From Anaerolineae bacterium (GTDB lineage Bacteria; Chloroflexota; Anaerolineae; Aggregatilineales; Aggregatilineaceae): 64,000 nt of DNA. The stretch lies in the NCBI GenBank assembly GCA_018432315.1, contig JAHDLB010000012.1:62001-126000 (forward strand). The letters are read 5' to 3'. This document shows, piece by piece, positions 27,955 through 36,785 of this stretch. The stretch's first letter is position 1. Every line of letters begins with the position of its first letter. The position numbers were made by a program, and so were the translations under genes. Under the pieces are notes generated by a model that ran no database searches, was not told the origin of the DNA, and saw nothing but the letters and a program-made list of their open reading frames with translations.

Positions 27955-29478
27955 ATGGCTTACCTGAAAATGGCCGGGATCACCAAGTATTTCCCCGGCG
28001 TCGTCGCCAACAGCAGCGTCGATTTTGAAGTCGAAGAAGGCGAGATTCACGCCCTGGTCGGCGAAAACGGGGCCGGAAAATCGACCCTGATGAAGATCCT
28101 GTACGGCATGGAAAAATCCGATGCCGGGGAGATCTTTCTGCACGGCCAGCCGGTAACCATCACCAACCCCCAGGCCGCGATCAAACTGGGCATCGACATG
28201 GTCCACCAGCATTTCGAGCTGGTGCCCTCGCTCACCGTGGCCGAAAACGTGACGCTGGGCTACGAGCCGCGCCGGGGTCCGTTCGTCGACCGGCAGACCA
28301 TGGTCGAGCGCGTCCGGCGCCTGTCGGAGCAGTTCGGCCTGCAGGTCGATCCCGGCGCGCGCGTGTCGAGCCTGTCGGTGGGCGCGCAGCAGCGCGTTGA
28401 GATCCTCAAGCTGCTCTATCGCGACGCCCGGCTGCTGATCCTCGACGAGCCGTCCGCCGTGCTGACCCCGCAGGAAGTCGATGATTTGTTCGAGGTCTTG
28501 CGGCGGCTGGTGGCGGAGGGCCGGACCGCGATCTTCATCACGCACAAGCTGCGCGAGGTGATGGCGATCTGCCACCGAGCGACCGTGCTGCGCGCGGGCC
28601 GCGTGATCGGCACCGTGCGTGTCACGGAGACGCAGCCGGAAACGATCGCCCAGATGATGGTCGGGCGCGATTTGGAAATGCCGCGCCGCCAGACGTCCCA
28701 CGCCACGCCGGACCGGCCCCGGCTGATCGTGTGCGACGTGCACGCCGCCGACGACCGCGGCCTGCCCGCCCTGCGCGGGATCAGCTTCGCCGTGAACGCG
28801 GGCGAGATCGCCGGGCTGGCGGGCGTCGAGGGCAACGGCCAGACCGAGCTGATCCAGACGCTGGTCGGCCTACGCTTTCCGGAGCGCGGCGACCTCGTGC
28901 TCGACGGGCGGACCATCACGCGCGAGCGCAACCGCACGCGCCGCGAGCATGGGCTGGCGGTCATCCCTGAGGATCGCAACCACCAGGGCCTCAGCCTGCC
29001 GTCGGCGCTGTCCGAAAACCTGATCGCCACGCGCTACCAGGGCGCGCCGTTCTCGCGGTGGGGCGTGCTCGTGCCCGGCGAGATTCGCCGGTTCGCGCAA
29101 CGGGCCATTCGCGATTTCGACGTGCGCGTGCGCGGGCCGAACGTCGCCGTGAAAACGCTGTCCGGCGGCAACGCGCAAAAGGTCGTGATCGCCCGCGAGC
29201 TGGCCCAGCCGCCCGCCGTGCTGATCGCGGCCCAGCCCACGCGCGGGCTGGACGTCGGCGCGACGCAGTTCGTGCACAACGAGCTGCTGCGCCTGCGCGA
29301 GCAGCAAACCGCGATCCTGCTGATCTCGGCGGACCTGGACGAGCTGCTGGCGCTGTCGGATCGCCTGCTGGTGATTTTCGAGGGGGCGCTGGTGGGCGAG
29401 CTGGACCGGTCCCAGGCCACCCGCGAGCGCCTGGGCTTACTCATGGCCGGGCGCGCCGGGGAGGCTGCTCCGGCTTGA
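27955..29478 (+). CDS. ABC importer ATPase, two nucleotide-binding domains (BMP/nucleoside type)
   Basis: The product is 507 residues with two fused ATPase domains, as in NupO/YufO and RbsA. Domain 1 has an intact Walker A GENGAGKST, signature LSVGAQQRVEILK and Walker B LLILDEPSAVLTP. In domain 2 the Walker A is degenerate (GVEGNGQTE, no GKS/T), the signature is LSGGNAQKVVIARE, and the Walker B is changed (VLIAAQPTRGLDVG). This asymmetry is normal for the family. It is in line with two permease genes downstream and the BMP binding protein upstream, which makes a complete importer. Confidence 0.93.
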   Translation: MAYLKMAGITKYFPGVVANSSVDFEVEEGEIHALVGENGAGKSTLMKILYGMEKSDAGEIFLHGQPVTITNPQAAIKLGIDMVHQHFELVPSLTVAENVTLGYEPRRGPFVDRQTMVERVRRLSEQFGLQVDPGARVSSLSVGAQQRVEILKLLYRDARLLILDEPSAVLTPQEVDDLFEVLRRLVAEGRTAIFITHKLREVMAICHRATVLRAGRVIGTVRVTETQPETIAQMMVGRDLEMPRRQTSHATPDRPRLIVCDVHAADDRGLPALRGISFAVNAGEIAGLAGVEGNGQTELIQTLVGLRFPERGDLVLDGRTITRERNRTRREHGLAVIPEDRNHQGLSLPSALSENLIATRYQGAPFSRWGVLVPGEIRRFAQRAIRDFDVRVRGPNVAVKTLSGGNAQKVVIARELAQPPAVLIAAQPTRGLDVGATQFVHNELLRLREQQTAILLISADLDELLALSDRLLVIFEGALVGELDRSQATRERLGLLMAGRAGEAAPA

Positions 29479-29519
29479 CTCCCGCGCGCGCGGCTGTCGA
29501 AAACCGAGGCTGAACGTTT

Positions 29520-30926
29520 ATGGCAACACAACGTACACCCCTGCCCTACTGGCTGATCGCCCCTATCCTCCGCGGATCGGGCGATGTGTGGATCGGGATC
29601 GCGCTGTGGATCGCGATCGGCGCGCTGGTGACGGCGGCGCTCATGCGGGCGCGCCACCGGGCGGCCTGGAGGGGCGCGCTGCTCGGCGCGGTTCTGGGCG
29701 GCGTGGGCGGGGCGCTGCTGCTCGCGCCGCTGTGGTTCGGGCTGGTATCGCTGCTGGATAAACGATGCGCTCACTGTGGGACACAGACGCGGCCCGACGC
29801 GGCCACCTGCCCGCGCTGTGGTCACGCCTTCACCGAGTCCCCGCGCCTGGATGCGTTCGTCGCGGCGCTGGTCAACCTGGCGCGCGTCGTGATGACCATC
29901 GAGCTGGCGCTGCTGGCCGGGGGGATCATCCTGGAGTTGTCCGGCAAAGATGCGCTGGACACCTACCGCGTGCTGTTCGAGTGGGGCCTGGGCACGCCGC
30001 GCGCGCGGGCTAACTCGCTGCTGGCCGCCACGCCGATCATCTTCACCGGGCTGGGGACGGCGATCGCGTTTCGCGCCGGGATCTTCAACGTCGGCGTCGA
30101 AGGCTCGCTTTACATGGGCGCGCTGCTCGCCGCGTGGATCGGGTTCACCTTCACCGATCTGCCCGCGCTGCCGCTGATCGCGCTGGCGTTCGTGGCCGGC
30201 GCGCTGGCCGGCGGCCTGTGGGGACTGGTGCCGGGCTATCTGAAGGCGCGGCTGCGGGTGGACGAAGTCGTGACCACGATCATGCTCAACTACGTGGCGA
30301 TTGAGTTCACCAGCTACATGGTCCAGAGCGGGCCCTTCTTCGTGCCGGGCATGGCGAACGCCATGTCGAAGACCATCGCCAAGCAGGCCCAGCTTCCCCA
30401 GTTGGTCGAGCGCTCGCAGCTCAACGCGAGCTTCATCCTGGCGCTGGTGACCGTCGTCGCCATCATGATCCTGATGAGCCGCACCCGCCTGGGGTTCGAG
30501 GCGCGCATGGTGGGCGACAATCCGCTGTTCGCCCGCTGGTCGGGGATCATGGTAGGCCGGACGATCCTGCTCGTCATGTTCGTCAGCGGGCTGTTGGGCG
30601 GCCTGGCGGGGGCCGGGCAGGTGCTGGGCGTGCACTACAACTTCACGGCGCGGTTCTCGCGCGGGTTCGGCTTCGACGGCATCACGATCGCCCTGCTGGG
30701 CCGCAACTCGCCAGTGGGCGTATTGATCGGCGCGCTGTTGTTCGGCGCGCTGCGCAGCGGCGGCACGACGATCGAGGTCTTCACCGACGTGCCGATCGAC
30801 CTGGTGGACATCGTGCAGGCGCTCATCATTTTCTTCGTCGCCATCGACCTCAATCTCGACTTTCTGAGCCGCCGCCGCCGGGCCAAAACCGACCGCGACG
30901 CGGCCCCGGCTTCCGCCGCCGCATAG
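29520..30926 (+). CDS. ABC importer permease with an inserted zinc-ribbon-like motif
   Basis: The product is 468 residues, about 100 more than usual NupP/YufP permeases. The permease core starts near residue 110, with TPIIFTGLGTAIAFRAGIFNVGVEGSLYMGA and later VDEVVTTIMLNYVAIEF and GFGFDGITIALLGRNSPVG, all standard. The extra N-terminal part has two hydrophobic segments followed by KRCAHCGTQTRPDAATCPRCGHAF, whose C83, C86, C97 and C100 form a CxxC...CxxC zinc-ribbon pattern. Such a ribbon is not part of the known transporter. It may be a structural knob or a redox or metal-sensing element. The rest supports import of nucleosides. Confidence 0.88.
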   Translation: MATQRTPLPYWLIAPILRGSGDVWIGIALWIAIGALVTAALMRARHRAAWRGALLGAVLGGVGGALLLAPLWFGLVSLLDKRCAHCGTQTRPDAATCPRCGHAFTESPRLDAFVAALVNLARVVMTIELALLAGGIILELSGKDALDTYRVLFEWGLGTPRARANSLLAATPIIFTGLGTAIAFRAGIFNVGVEGSLYMGALLAAWIGFTFTDLPALPLIALAFVAGALAGGLWGLVPGYLKARLRVDEVVTTIMLNYVAIEFTSYMVQSGPFFVPGMANAMSKTIAKQAQLPQLVERSQLNASFILALVTVVAIMILMSRTRLGFEARMVGDNPLFARWSGIMVGRTILLVMFVSGLLGGLAGAGQVLGVHYNFTARFSRGFGFDGITIALLGRNSPVGVLIGALLFGALRSGGTTIEVFTDVPIDLVDIVQALIIFFVAIDLNLDFLSRRRRAKTDRDAAPASAAA

Positions 30927-30938
30927 AAGGAGTGAACG

Positions 30939-31838
30939 GTGGATATCGTCAGCCTGTTGGATGCCACGCTCCGGATCTCCGCGCCGCTGATCCTGGTCGG
31001 GATGGCCGGCCTGCTGAGTTACCAGGTGGGATTGATCAATATTGCGCTGGAGGGTATGATGCTGTCCGGCGCATTTGCTGCCGTGGTGTTCGGCTACGAG
31101 TTGGGCTCGACGTGGCTGGGCGTGCTCATGGCGATCGTGGTCGGCGCGGCGCTCGGTGCCCTGTTCGCCCTGGCCGTGATCACGCTGCGCGCCAACCTGA
31201 TTGTCGCCGGGCTGGCGCTCAACTTCCTGGCGACGGGGGGCACCGCCTACCTGATGGACATCCTCTACAATCAAAGCGGCACGCTCGCGCCGGAGGGCCT
31301 GAGGAAACTGCCGGCGGTCACGATCCCGCTGCTGGAAGACATTCCGGTTTTGGGCGAGATGCTGTCCGGCCATTCGCCGCTGGTGTACGTCTCGTGGGTG
31401 ATGGTTCCGCTCACCTCGATCTTCCTGTACCGGATGGTGGTGGGGGGGCACATCCGCGCCGTGGGCGAGCATCCTGAAGCGGCCCAGACGGCGGGCATCT
31501 CGGTCCAGGGGATGCAATACCTGGCGCTAATTCTCGGCGGGATGTTGTGCGGGCTGGCCGGGGCGCACCTGTCGGTCGGCGATCTGCCGCTGTTCCGCGA
31601 GCGCATGACCAACGACCGGGGCTTCATCGCCCTGGCGGCGGTCTATTTCGCCGCGGCGCGCCCGCGGCTCACGGCGGTGGCCTGCCTGCTGTTCGGGTTC
31701 TTCGAGGCGCTCCAGTTCCGGCTCCAGCTCCGCGACACGGCGCTGCCCAACGAGTTTCTCCAGATGCTGCCGTACTTGATGGTCGTGATCGCCCTGGTGG
31801 TGATCTCGGTCCGGAAGGAATGGCGCAAGGGGTGGTAA
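30939..31838 (+). CDS. ABC importer permease, second subunit (BMP/nucleoside type)
   Basis: The product is 299 residues. The GTG start at 30939 is preceded by AAGGAG, 12 bases after the first permease stop. It shows GLLSYQVGLINIALEGMMLSGAFAAV near the start, the segment IRAVGEHPEAAQTAGISV for the ATPase contact, and DRGFIALAAVYFAAARP. These are the normal marks of the YufQ/NupQ partner permease. It has no zinc-ribbon insertion, in contrast to the first permease. Confidence 0.92.
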   Translation: MDIVSLLDATLRISAPLILVGMAGLLSYQVGLINIALEGMMLSGAFAAVVFGYELGSTWLGVLMAIVVGAALGALFALAVITLRANLIVAGLALNFLATGGTAYLMDILYNQSGTLAPEGLRKLPAVTIPLLEDIPVLGEMLSGHSPLVYVSWVMVPLTSIFLYRMVVGGHIRAVGEHPEAAQTAGISVQGMQYLALILGGMLCGLAGAHLSVGDLPLFRERMTNDRGFIALAAVYFAAARPRLTAVACLLFGFFEALQFRLQLRDTALPNEFLQMLPYLMVVIALVVISVRKEWRKGW

Positions 31839-31857
31839 ATCGAAAGGACATTCGCAG

Positions 31858-32427
31858 ATGGGAAATACAGCCGTCCTCGTCATCGACGTCGTCAAGGATT
31901 TCACCGATCCGGCAGGCAAAGTCCCCCACCCCCAGGCCGCGGACATCGTGCCGCGCATCGACGCGTTCGTCCGGGCGGCGCGGGGGCGCGGCGCGGTGAT
32001 CATCTGGGTGATCGACTCGCACCGGCCCGGCAAGCCCGACTGGGAGCTTGAAAACGTCCGCGCCCACTGCGAAGCGGGCACGCCGGGCGTCGAGCTGGCC
32101 CCGCCGCTGGCGCCGCTGCCGGAGGACTACGTGATCACCAAGCGACGCTACAGCGCGTTCGTCGGCACGGACCTGGACCTGATCCTGCGCGACAACCACA
32201 TCGACACGCTCGTGCTCACCGGCACCAAGACCAACGTCTGCATTCGCGCCACGGCGCAGGACGCCTTCGAGCACAATTACCACGTGATCGTCCCGCGCGA
32301 GTGCGTCTCCACCGACAAGCCGCACCTCCACGAGGCGAACCTGGAGGACATCGACAAGTACATGGGCCGCGTGCTCTCGCAGGACGAGGCGCTCGCCCGG
32401 CTGGACGAAAGCGAAGGCGCGCCGTAA
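31858..32427 (+). CDS. Isochorismatase-family cysteine hydrolase
   Basis: The product is 189 residues, with the catalytic triad of this family: D10 in VLVIDVVKDF, K95 in VITKRRYSAFVGT and C128 in GTKTNVCIRATAQDA. Members include nicotinamidase, ureidoacrylate hydrolase (RutB) and N-carbamoylsarcosine amidase; the sequence does not decide among them. Context is a nucleoside importer before it and a PfkB kinase after it, so breaking an amide in a nucleobase or its ring-opened product is the best guess. It is 19 bp after the permease stop and 0 bp before the kinase gene. Confidence 0.85.
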   Translation: MGNTAVLVIDVVKDFTDPAGKVPHPQAADIVPRIDAFVRAARGRGAVIIWVIDSHRPGKPDWELENVRAHCEAGTPGVELAPPLAPLPEDYVITKRRYSAFVGTDLDLILRDNHIDTLVLTGTKTNVCIRATAQDAFEHNYHVIVPRECVSTDKPHLHEANLEDIDKYMGRVLSQDEALARLDESEGAP

Positions 32428-33366
32428 ATGGACGTACTGGCAACCGGCTATCCCAGCATCGACACCATCGCCAGGGTGTCGCACAGCCCGGCGGTGGGCG
32501 AGACAGCCCTGCTGCAGGCCGTGCCGGACCGGGAGACGTTCGGCGGCTGCGGCGCGAATATCGCCGTGGCGCTGGCCCGCCTCGGTTTCCGGCCCGGCGT
32601 CGCCATGATCATCGGGGATGATTCCCCCGGCGACCGGTACATGGCTTACCTGGCCGCGGAAGGCGTCGATACGGCCAACGTGATCCGGCTGCCCGGCGAG
32701 CAGACGTCGCGCAGCTACCTGTACCTGAACCCCGACGGCCAGCACCAGAATTTCTTCTTCCCCGGCGCCGCCGACGCCTGGGACGGGAGCCTGTCACTGG
32801 TCGATCCGGGCCGGTACCGGTTCGCCGCCGTCACCGTCGGCCCGTTCCGGCACAACCGGCAGTTCGTCCGCCGGATCGCCGAGACGGGGGTGCCGCTGGT
32901 CTGGGAGCTCAAGCCGGACGTCCACGCCTACCCGCCGGAGATGTTGGGCGAGTTTCTGGCCGCGAGCGCCGTGGTGATCATGAACCACATCGAGGCGGGC
33001 TACCTGCTCGACTCGCTGGGCCGCCGGACCATCGAGCAACTGCTGAGCGACACGACGCACACCGTCATCGTCACGCAGGGAGCCGCCGGGTGCCGCGTCA
33101 GCACCGCCGCCGGGACGCGCGCCGTCCCCCCGGTGCCATCGCCCACAGTCGTCGATCCCACCGGCGCCGGGGACGCGTTCACCGCCGGGTTCCTGGCCGG
33201 GCTGTTGCGCGGTGCGGCGCCCGAAACCGGCGCGAAGCTGGGCGCCGTCGTGGCGTCCTTCGTCCTGGAGGCCACCGGCTGCCAGACCAACCTGCCCACC
33301 TGGGAACAGGCCCAGGGGCGCTACGAACAGCATTTTGGACCGTTACCTGCTGCATCCAACGAATGA
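32428..33366 (+). CDS. PfkB-family sugar or nucleoside kinase
   Basis: The product is 312 residues. The start codon directly follows the isochorismatase stop. The two PfkB signatures are present: GGCGANIAVALARLG near residue 40 and DPTGAGDAFTAGFLAGLL with catalytic D249 near 245-260. The family includes ribokinase, adenosine kinase and pseudouridine kinase. Next to a nucleoside phosphorylase and importer, it could phosphorylate ribose set free from a nucleoside or the nucleoside itself. It has no extra domain. Confidence 0.9.
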   Translation: MDVLATGYPSIDTIARVSHSPAVGETALLQAVPDRETFGGCGANIAVALARLGFRPGVAMIIGDDSPGDRYMAYLAAEGVDTANVIRLPGEQTSRSYLYLNPDGQHQNFFFPGAADAWDGSLSLVDPGRYRFAAVTVGPFRHNRQFVRRIAETGVPLVWELKPDVHAYPPEMLGEFLAASAVVIMNHIEAGYLLDSLGRRTIEQLLSDTTHTVIVTQGAAGCRVSTAAGTRAVPPVPSPTVVDPTGAGDAFTAGFLAGLLRGAAPETGAKLGAVVASFVLEATGCQTNLPTWEQAQGRYEQHFGPLPAASNE

Positions 33367-33372
33367 GGGGGC

Positions 33373-34110
33373 ATGACCGACCAAACACTGTACCTCAAAT
33401 GTAGGCCGGGGGACATCGCGCCCCGCATCCTGCTGTCCGGCGACCCCGCCCGCGTGGACCGTGTCGCCAACCTGCTCGATGACGCGCGGAAAGTCGCGGA
33501 CAACCGCGAGTTTTCGGTCGTGACCGGCAGGTACCGGAACGTCCCCGTCACGGCAGCGTCGGGCGGTATCGGCGCGCCCTCGACCGCCATCGCGATCCAG
33601 GAACTGGCCCTGCTCGGCGCGCAGGCTGTCGTGCGCATCGGCACGCAGATGGGCGTGCACGCCCCGCTGGGATCGGTCGTGCTCTCGACCGGCGCGGCGC
33701 GCTATGAGGGCACCTCGACGCGCTACCTGCCGCTGAACTACCCGGCGGTGCCTCATTGGCCGCTGGTGCAGTCGCTGGCACAGTCCGGCCAGGACAACGG
33801 GCTCGACGTGAAAATGGGCATGACCGCCACCTACGACGCGTTTTACCCGGACATGGCGGCTTCCCTTACCGGCGGCGGGCCGCTGGACCTGACCGTGCAG
33901 CGGCGGGCCGGCGTGCTGAGCATGGACATGGAAACCTCGTTGTTGTACGTCATGGGCGCGGTGCTGGGTATCGCCGTGGCGGGCATGTGCCTGATCACCG
34001 TTCAGGCCGAGCCGCACCGCCACCTGGAGCCCGAGACGCGCGCCGCGCTCGACGACCGGATGGTGCGCGCCGCGCTCGACGGATTGACCGCATTCAGGAG
34101 CAGCGCATGA
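33373..34110 (+). CDS. Nucleoside phosphorylase (uridine/purine phosphorylase family)
   Basis: The product is 245 residues. Phosphate-binding and ribose-binding parts are seen: LLSGDPARVDRVANLLDDA, then TAASGGIGAPSTAIAIQELALLGAQAVVRIGTQMG, and the base/ribose segment SMDMETSLLYVMGAVLGI with the conserved M-E pair. The length and pattern fit the hexameric NP-I class, uridine phosphorylase side. The enzyme would split a nucleoside to a base and ribose-1-phosphate. Its stop overlaps the ATG of the aldehyde dehydrogenase gene by the ATGA pattern. Confidence 0.9.
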   Translation: MTDQTLYLKCRPGDIAPRILLSGDPARVDRVANLLDDARKVADNREFSVVTGRYRNVPVTAASGGIGAPSTAIAIQELALLGAQAVVRIGTQMGVHAPLGSVVLSTGAARYEGTSTRYLPLNYPAVPHWPLVQSLAQSGQDNGLDVKMGMTATYDAFYPDMAASLTGGGPLDLTVQRRAGVLSMDMETSLLYVMGAVLGIAVAGMCLITVQAEPHRHLEPETRAALDDRMVRAALDGLTAFRSSA

Positions 34111-35564
34111 CCGAAACTCTGCTGATCAACGGCGAGTGGCGCGCCAGCGCCGACGGCGCCGACCTGCCCGTGACCAACCCGGCCAACGGCGAGGAGATCG
34201 CGCGCATCTCGCAGGCCACGACCGCCGACGTGGGGGCCGCGCTCGAAGCAGCGTCGAATGCCTTCCCGGCGTGGGCGGGGCTGTCCGCCCGCGAGCGCGC
34301 CCGCATCATGCACGAGGCGATGGACATCTTCCGCAGGGACCTGGACGCGGCGACACGCGCCCTCACCCGCGAGCACGGCAAGCCGCTGAACGACTCGATC
34401 AAGGAGTGCAGCTACAGCGCCGACGTGATCGACTTCTACGCCGAAGAGGGCCGCCGCCTGGACGGGACGCACTTCGCCGGCGACATCGGCCCGACGCACA
34501 GCTTCGTGCTCAAGCAGCCGGTCGGCGTGGTCGCGGCGATCACCCCATGGAACTTCCCGGTCGACCTGCTGGCCTGGAAGCTCGGCCCTGGGTTGGCGGC
34601 GGGCTGCACGTTCGTGATCAAGCCGCCCAGCGAGGCCCCGCTGGCCGCGACCCTGTTCGTCAAGGCGTTCGTCGAGGCAGGCATCCCGCCCGGCGTGGTC
34701 AACATCGTCACCGGGCCGGGCCGGACCGCCGGCGCGGAACTGGTGACCAACCCGCTCAGCCGCAAGATCGCCTTCACCGGCTCCACCGCCACCGGCCTGT
34801 GGATCGCCGAGCAGGCCGCGCGACAACTCAAGGCCGTCACGCTGGAGCTGGGCGGCAGCGCGCCGTTCGTGGTGTGTGACGACGCCGACCTCGACATCGC
34901 CGTGCCGGAGGCGCTGCGCCGCGCCTTTTCGCACACCGGGCAGATCTGCATCAGCGTCAACCGCATTTTCGTGCAGCGCGGCATCTACGATGAATTCGCG
35001 GCCCGCTTCACCGACGCTGCCGCCCACCTGCGCGTGACGGCGGATGGGCTGGCCGAGCCGGACGCCGACATGGGCCCGATGATCAACGAGGCCGGGCTGG
35101 AGACGGTGCGCCAGCACGTGGCCGACGCGGTCGAGCGCGGTGCGCAGGTCGCCACCGGCGGCAAATCGCCCGACGGGCCGCAGTTCGCGCGCGGCTTCTT
35201 CTACCTGCCGACCGTGCTCACCGGCGTGGAGCGCGAGATGCGCGTCATGCGCGAGGAAACCTTCGGGCCGGTCGCGCCCATCGCCCGCTTCGACACGCTC
35301 GAAGAGGGGATCGCCATGGCGAACGACACCCCCTACGGGCTGGCGGCCTACGTCTACACCAACGACCTCAACCGGGCGTTTTACGCGGCGCGGCACTTGC
35401 GCGCGGGCGGCGTGGGGATCAACGTCAACGACGTCACCGACATTCGCGGCCCCTTCGGCGGCATGAAGCAGAGCGGCGTCGGGCGCGAGCTCGGCCAGCC
35501 GGGCATGGACAGCTACATGGAGGTCAAGCACGTGCGCTACCGCTACCGGTCGCCGCGCCCATGA
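34107..35564 (+). CDS. NAD(P)-dependent aldehyde dehydrogenase
   Basis: The product is 485 residues. The start is the ATG of an ATGA overlap with CAGGAG before it. Active-site residues are E247 in VTLELGGSAPF and C281 in HTGQICISVNR; the cofactor segments ITPWNFPVDL, VIKPPSEAPL and FTGSTATG are complete. Overall resemblance is to succinate-semialdehyde and lactaldehyde dehydrogenases. In this operon it may oxidise a semialdehyde from base breakdown or from a deoxyribose product. A CoA-transferase gene follows with an ATGA overlap, which fits a route from aldehyde to acid to acyl-CoA. Confidence 0.92.
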   Translation: MTETLLINGEWRASADGADLPVTNPANGEEIARISQATTADVGAALEAASNAFPAWAGLSARERARIMHEAMDIFRRDLDAATRALTREHGKPLNDSIKECSYSADVIDFYAEEGRRLDGTHFAGDIGPTHSFVLKQPVGVVAAITPWNFPVDLLAWKLGPGLAAGCTFVIKPPSEAPLAATLFVKAFVEAGIPPGVVNIVTGPGRTAGAELVTNPLSRKIAFTGSTATGLWIAEQAARQLKAVTLELGGSAPFVVCDDADLDIAVPEALRRAFSHTGQICISVNRIFVQRGIYDEFAARFTDAAAHLRVTADGLAEPDADMGPMINEAGLETVRQHVADAVERGAQVATGGKSPDGPQFARGFFYLPTVLTGVEREMRVMREETFGPVAPIARFDTLEEGIAMANDTPYGLAAYVYTNDLNRAFYAARHLRAGGVGINVNDVTDIRGPFGGMKQSGVGRELGQPGMDSYMEVKHVRYRYRSPRP

Positions 35565-36778
35565 GCGCCGAATCTCTGGGGACTCTCGGCGGCGTGCGCG
35601 TGTTGGATTTCTCGCGCGTGCTGGCCGGGCCATTCTGCACGATGGTGCTGGGCGACCTGGGCGCGGACGTGATCAAGGTCGAGCATCCGGCGCGGGGCGA
35701 CGACACGCGGGCCTGGGGGCCGCCCTGGCTGGGCGAAGGCGAGGACGACGCGCCGAGCGCGTATTTCCTGAGCGTCAACCGCAACAAGCGCAGCGTGACG
35801 CTCGACCTCAAGACGCCGGGCGGGCGCGACCTGGCCCGCCGCCTGGCCGCGGAGTCGCACGTCGTCGTCGAGAACTTCAAGGCCGGGCAGATGGCCTCCT
35901 TCGGCCTGGGCTATGACGACCTGCGCGCGATCAATCCCGCCCTGGTGTATTGCAGCATCACCGGCTTCGGCCAGACCGGCCCCTACCGCGACCGGCCCGG
36001 CTACGACTACGTGATCCAGGCCATGAGCGGGCTGATGTCGATCACCGGGCCGGAAGACGGCCCGCCATATAAGGTGGGCGTTGCCATTTCGGACGTGTTC
36101 GCCGGGCTGTTCGCCGCCACGTCGATCCTGGCGGCGGTCCGCCACAGCGAGCGCACCGGGCAGGGCCAGGTCATCGACGTCTCGCTGCTGGACAGCCAGA
36201 TCGCCGCGCTGGTCAACGTGGCGAGCAACTTCCTGGTGTCCGGCCAGACGCCGCCCCGCTATGGCAACCAGCACCCGAACATCGTCCCGTACCAGACCTT
36301 CAGCGCGGCAGATGGCGAGTTCGTGGTGGCGGTGGGCAACGATGGGCAGTTCGCGCGGCTGTGCGCGTTGATCGACCGCCCGGACCTGCGCGACGATCCG
36401 CGCTGCGCGACCAACCCGGCGCGCGTGGAAAACCGCGCCTGGTTGATCCCGCTGCTGCAGGTGATCTTCGCCCGGCGCCCCGCCACCGAGTGGGTGGACA
36501 GGCTGCTGGCGGCGGGCATCCCCGCCGGGCCGATCAACACGATCCCCGCCGCGCTCAGCGATCCGCACGTCGCGGCGCGCGGGCTGGTGCACGAATCCCC
36601 CACCCCCGCGGGCGATCTCCTGCGCATGGTCGGCCCGCCGGTCCGGATGGCGCCCGATCCGGCCCAGGTGCGCACGCCGCCGCCTCGCCTGGGCGAGCAC
36701 ACGGACGAGGTCCTGCGCGACGTGCTGGGACTGGACGCGGACGCGGTGGCCGCCTACCGGGCCGAAGGCTGCATCTGA
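35561..36778 (+). CDS. CaiB/BaiF family CoA-transferase
   Basis: The product is 405 residues, class III CoA-transferase. It has GVRVLDFSRVLAGPFCTMVLGDLGADVIKVEHP at the start, the catalytic aspartate D149 in RPGYDYVIQAMSG, FNAGVSV-type and FADVFAGL-type segments (here VGVAISDVFAGLFAATSILAAV) and HPNIVPYQTF. It moves CoA between carboxylic acids; the acid is not visible from the sequence. It is the last gene of the nucleoside-linked operon, translationally coupled to the aldehyde dehydrogenase, and meets the SUMF1-like gene end-on with a gap of 7 bp and no obvious terminator. Confidence 0.92.
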   Translation: MSAESLGTLGGVRVLDFSRVLAGPFCTMVLGDLGADVIKVEHPARGDDTRAWGPPWLGEGEDDAPSAYFLSVNRNKRSVTLDLKTPGGRDLARRLAAESHVVVENFKAGQMASFGLGYDDLRAINPALVYCSITGFGQTGPYRDRPGYDYVIQAMSGLMSITGPEDGPPYKVGVAISDVFAGLFAATSILAAVRHSERTGQGQVIDVSLLDSQIAALVNVASNFLVSGQTPPRYGNQHPNIVPYQTFSAADGEFVVAVGNDGQFARLCALIDRPDLRDDPRCATNPARVENRAWLIPLLQVIFARRPATEWVDRLLAAGIPAGPINTIPAALSDPHVAARGLVHESPTPAGDLLRMVGPPVRMAPDPAQVRTPPPRLGEHTDEVLRDVLGLDADAVAAYRAEGCI

Positions 36779-36785
36779 GGGCGAG

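Noticed and set aside
29034-31517. An 827-codon open frame on the minus strand opposite the permease genes
   Set aside because: Low-complexity Arg/Gln/Glu/His-rich translation typical of antisense to membrane proteins; the plus-strand permeases are unmistakable.
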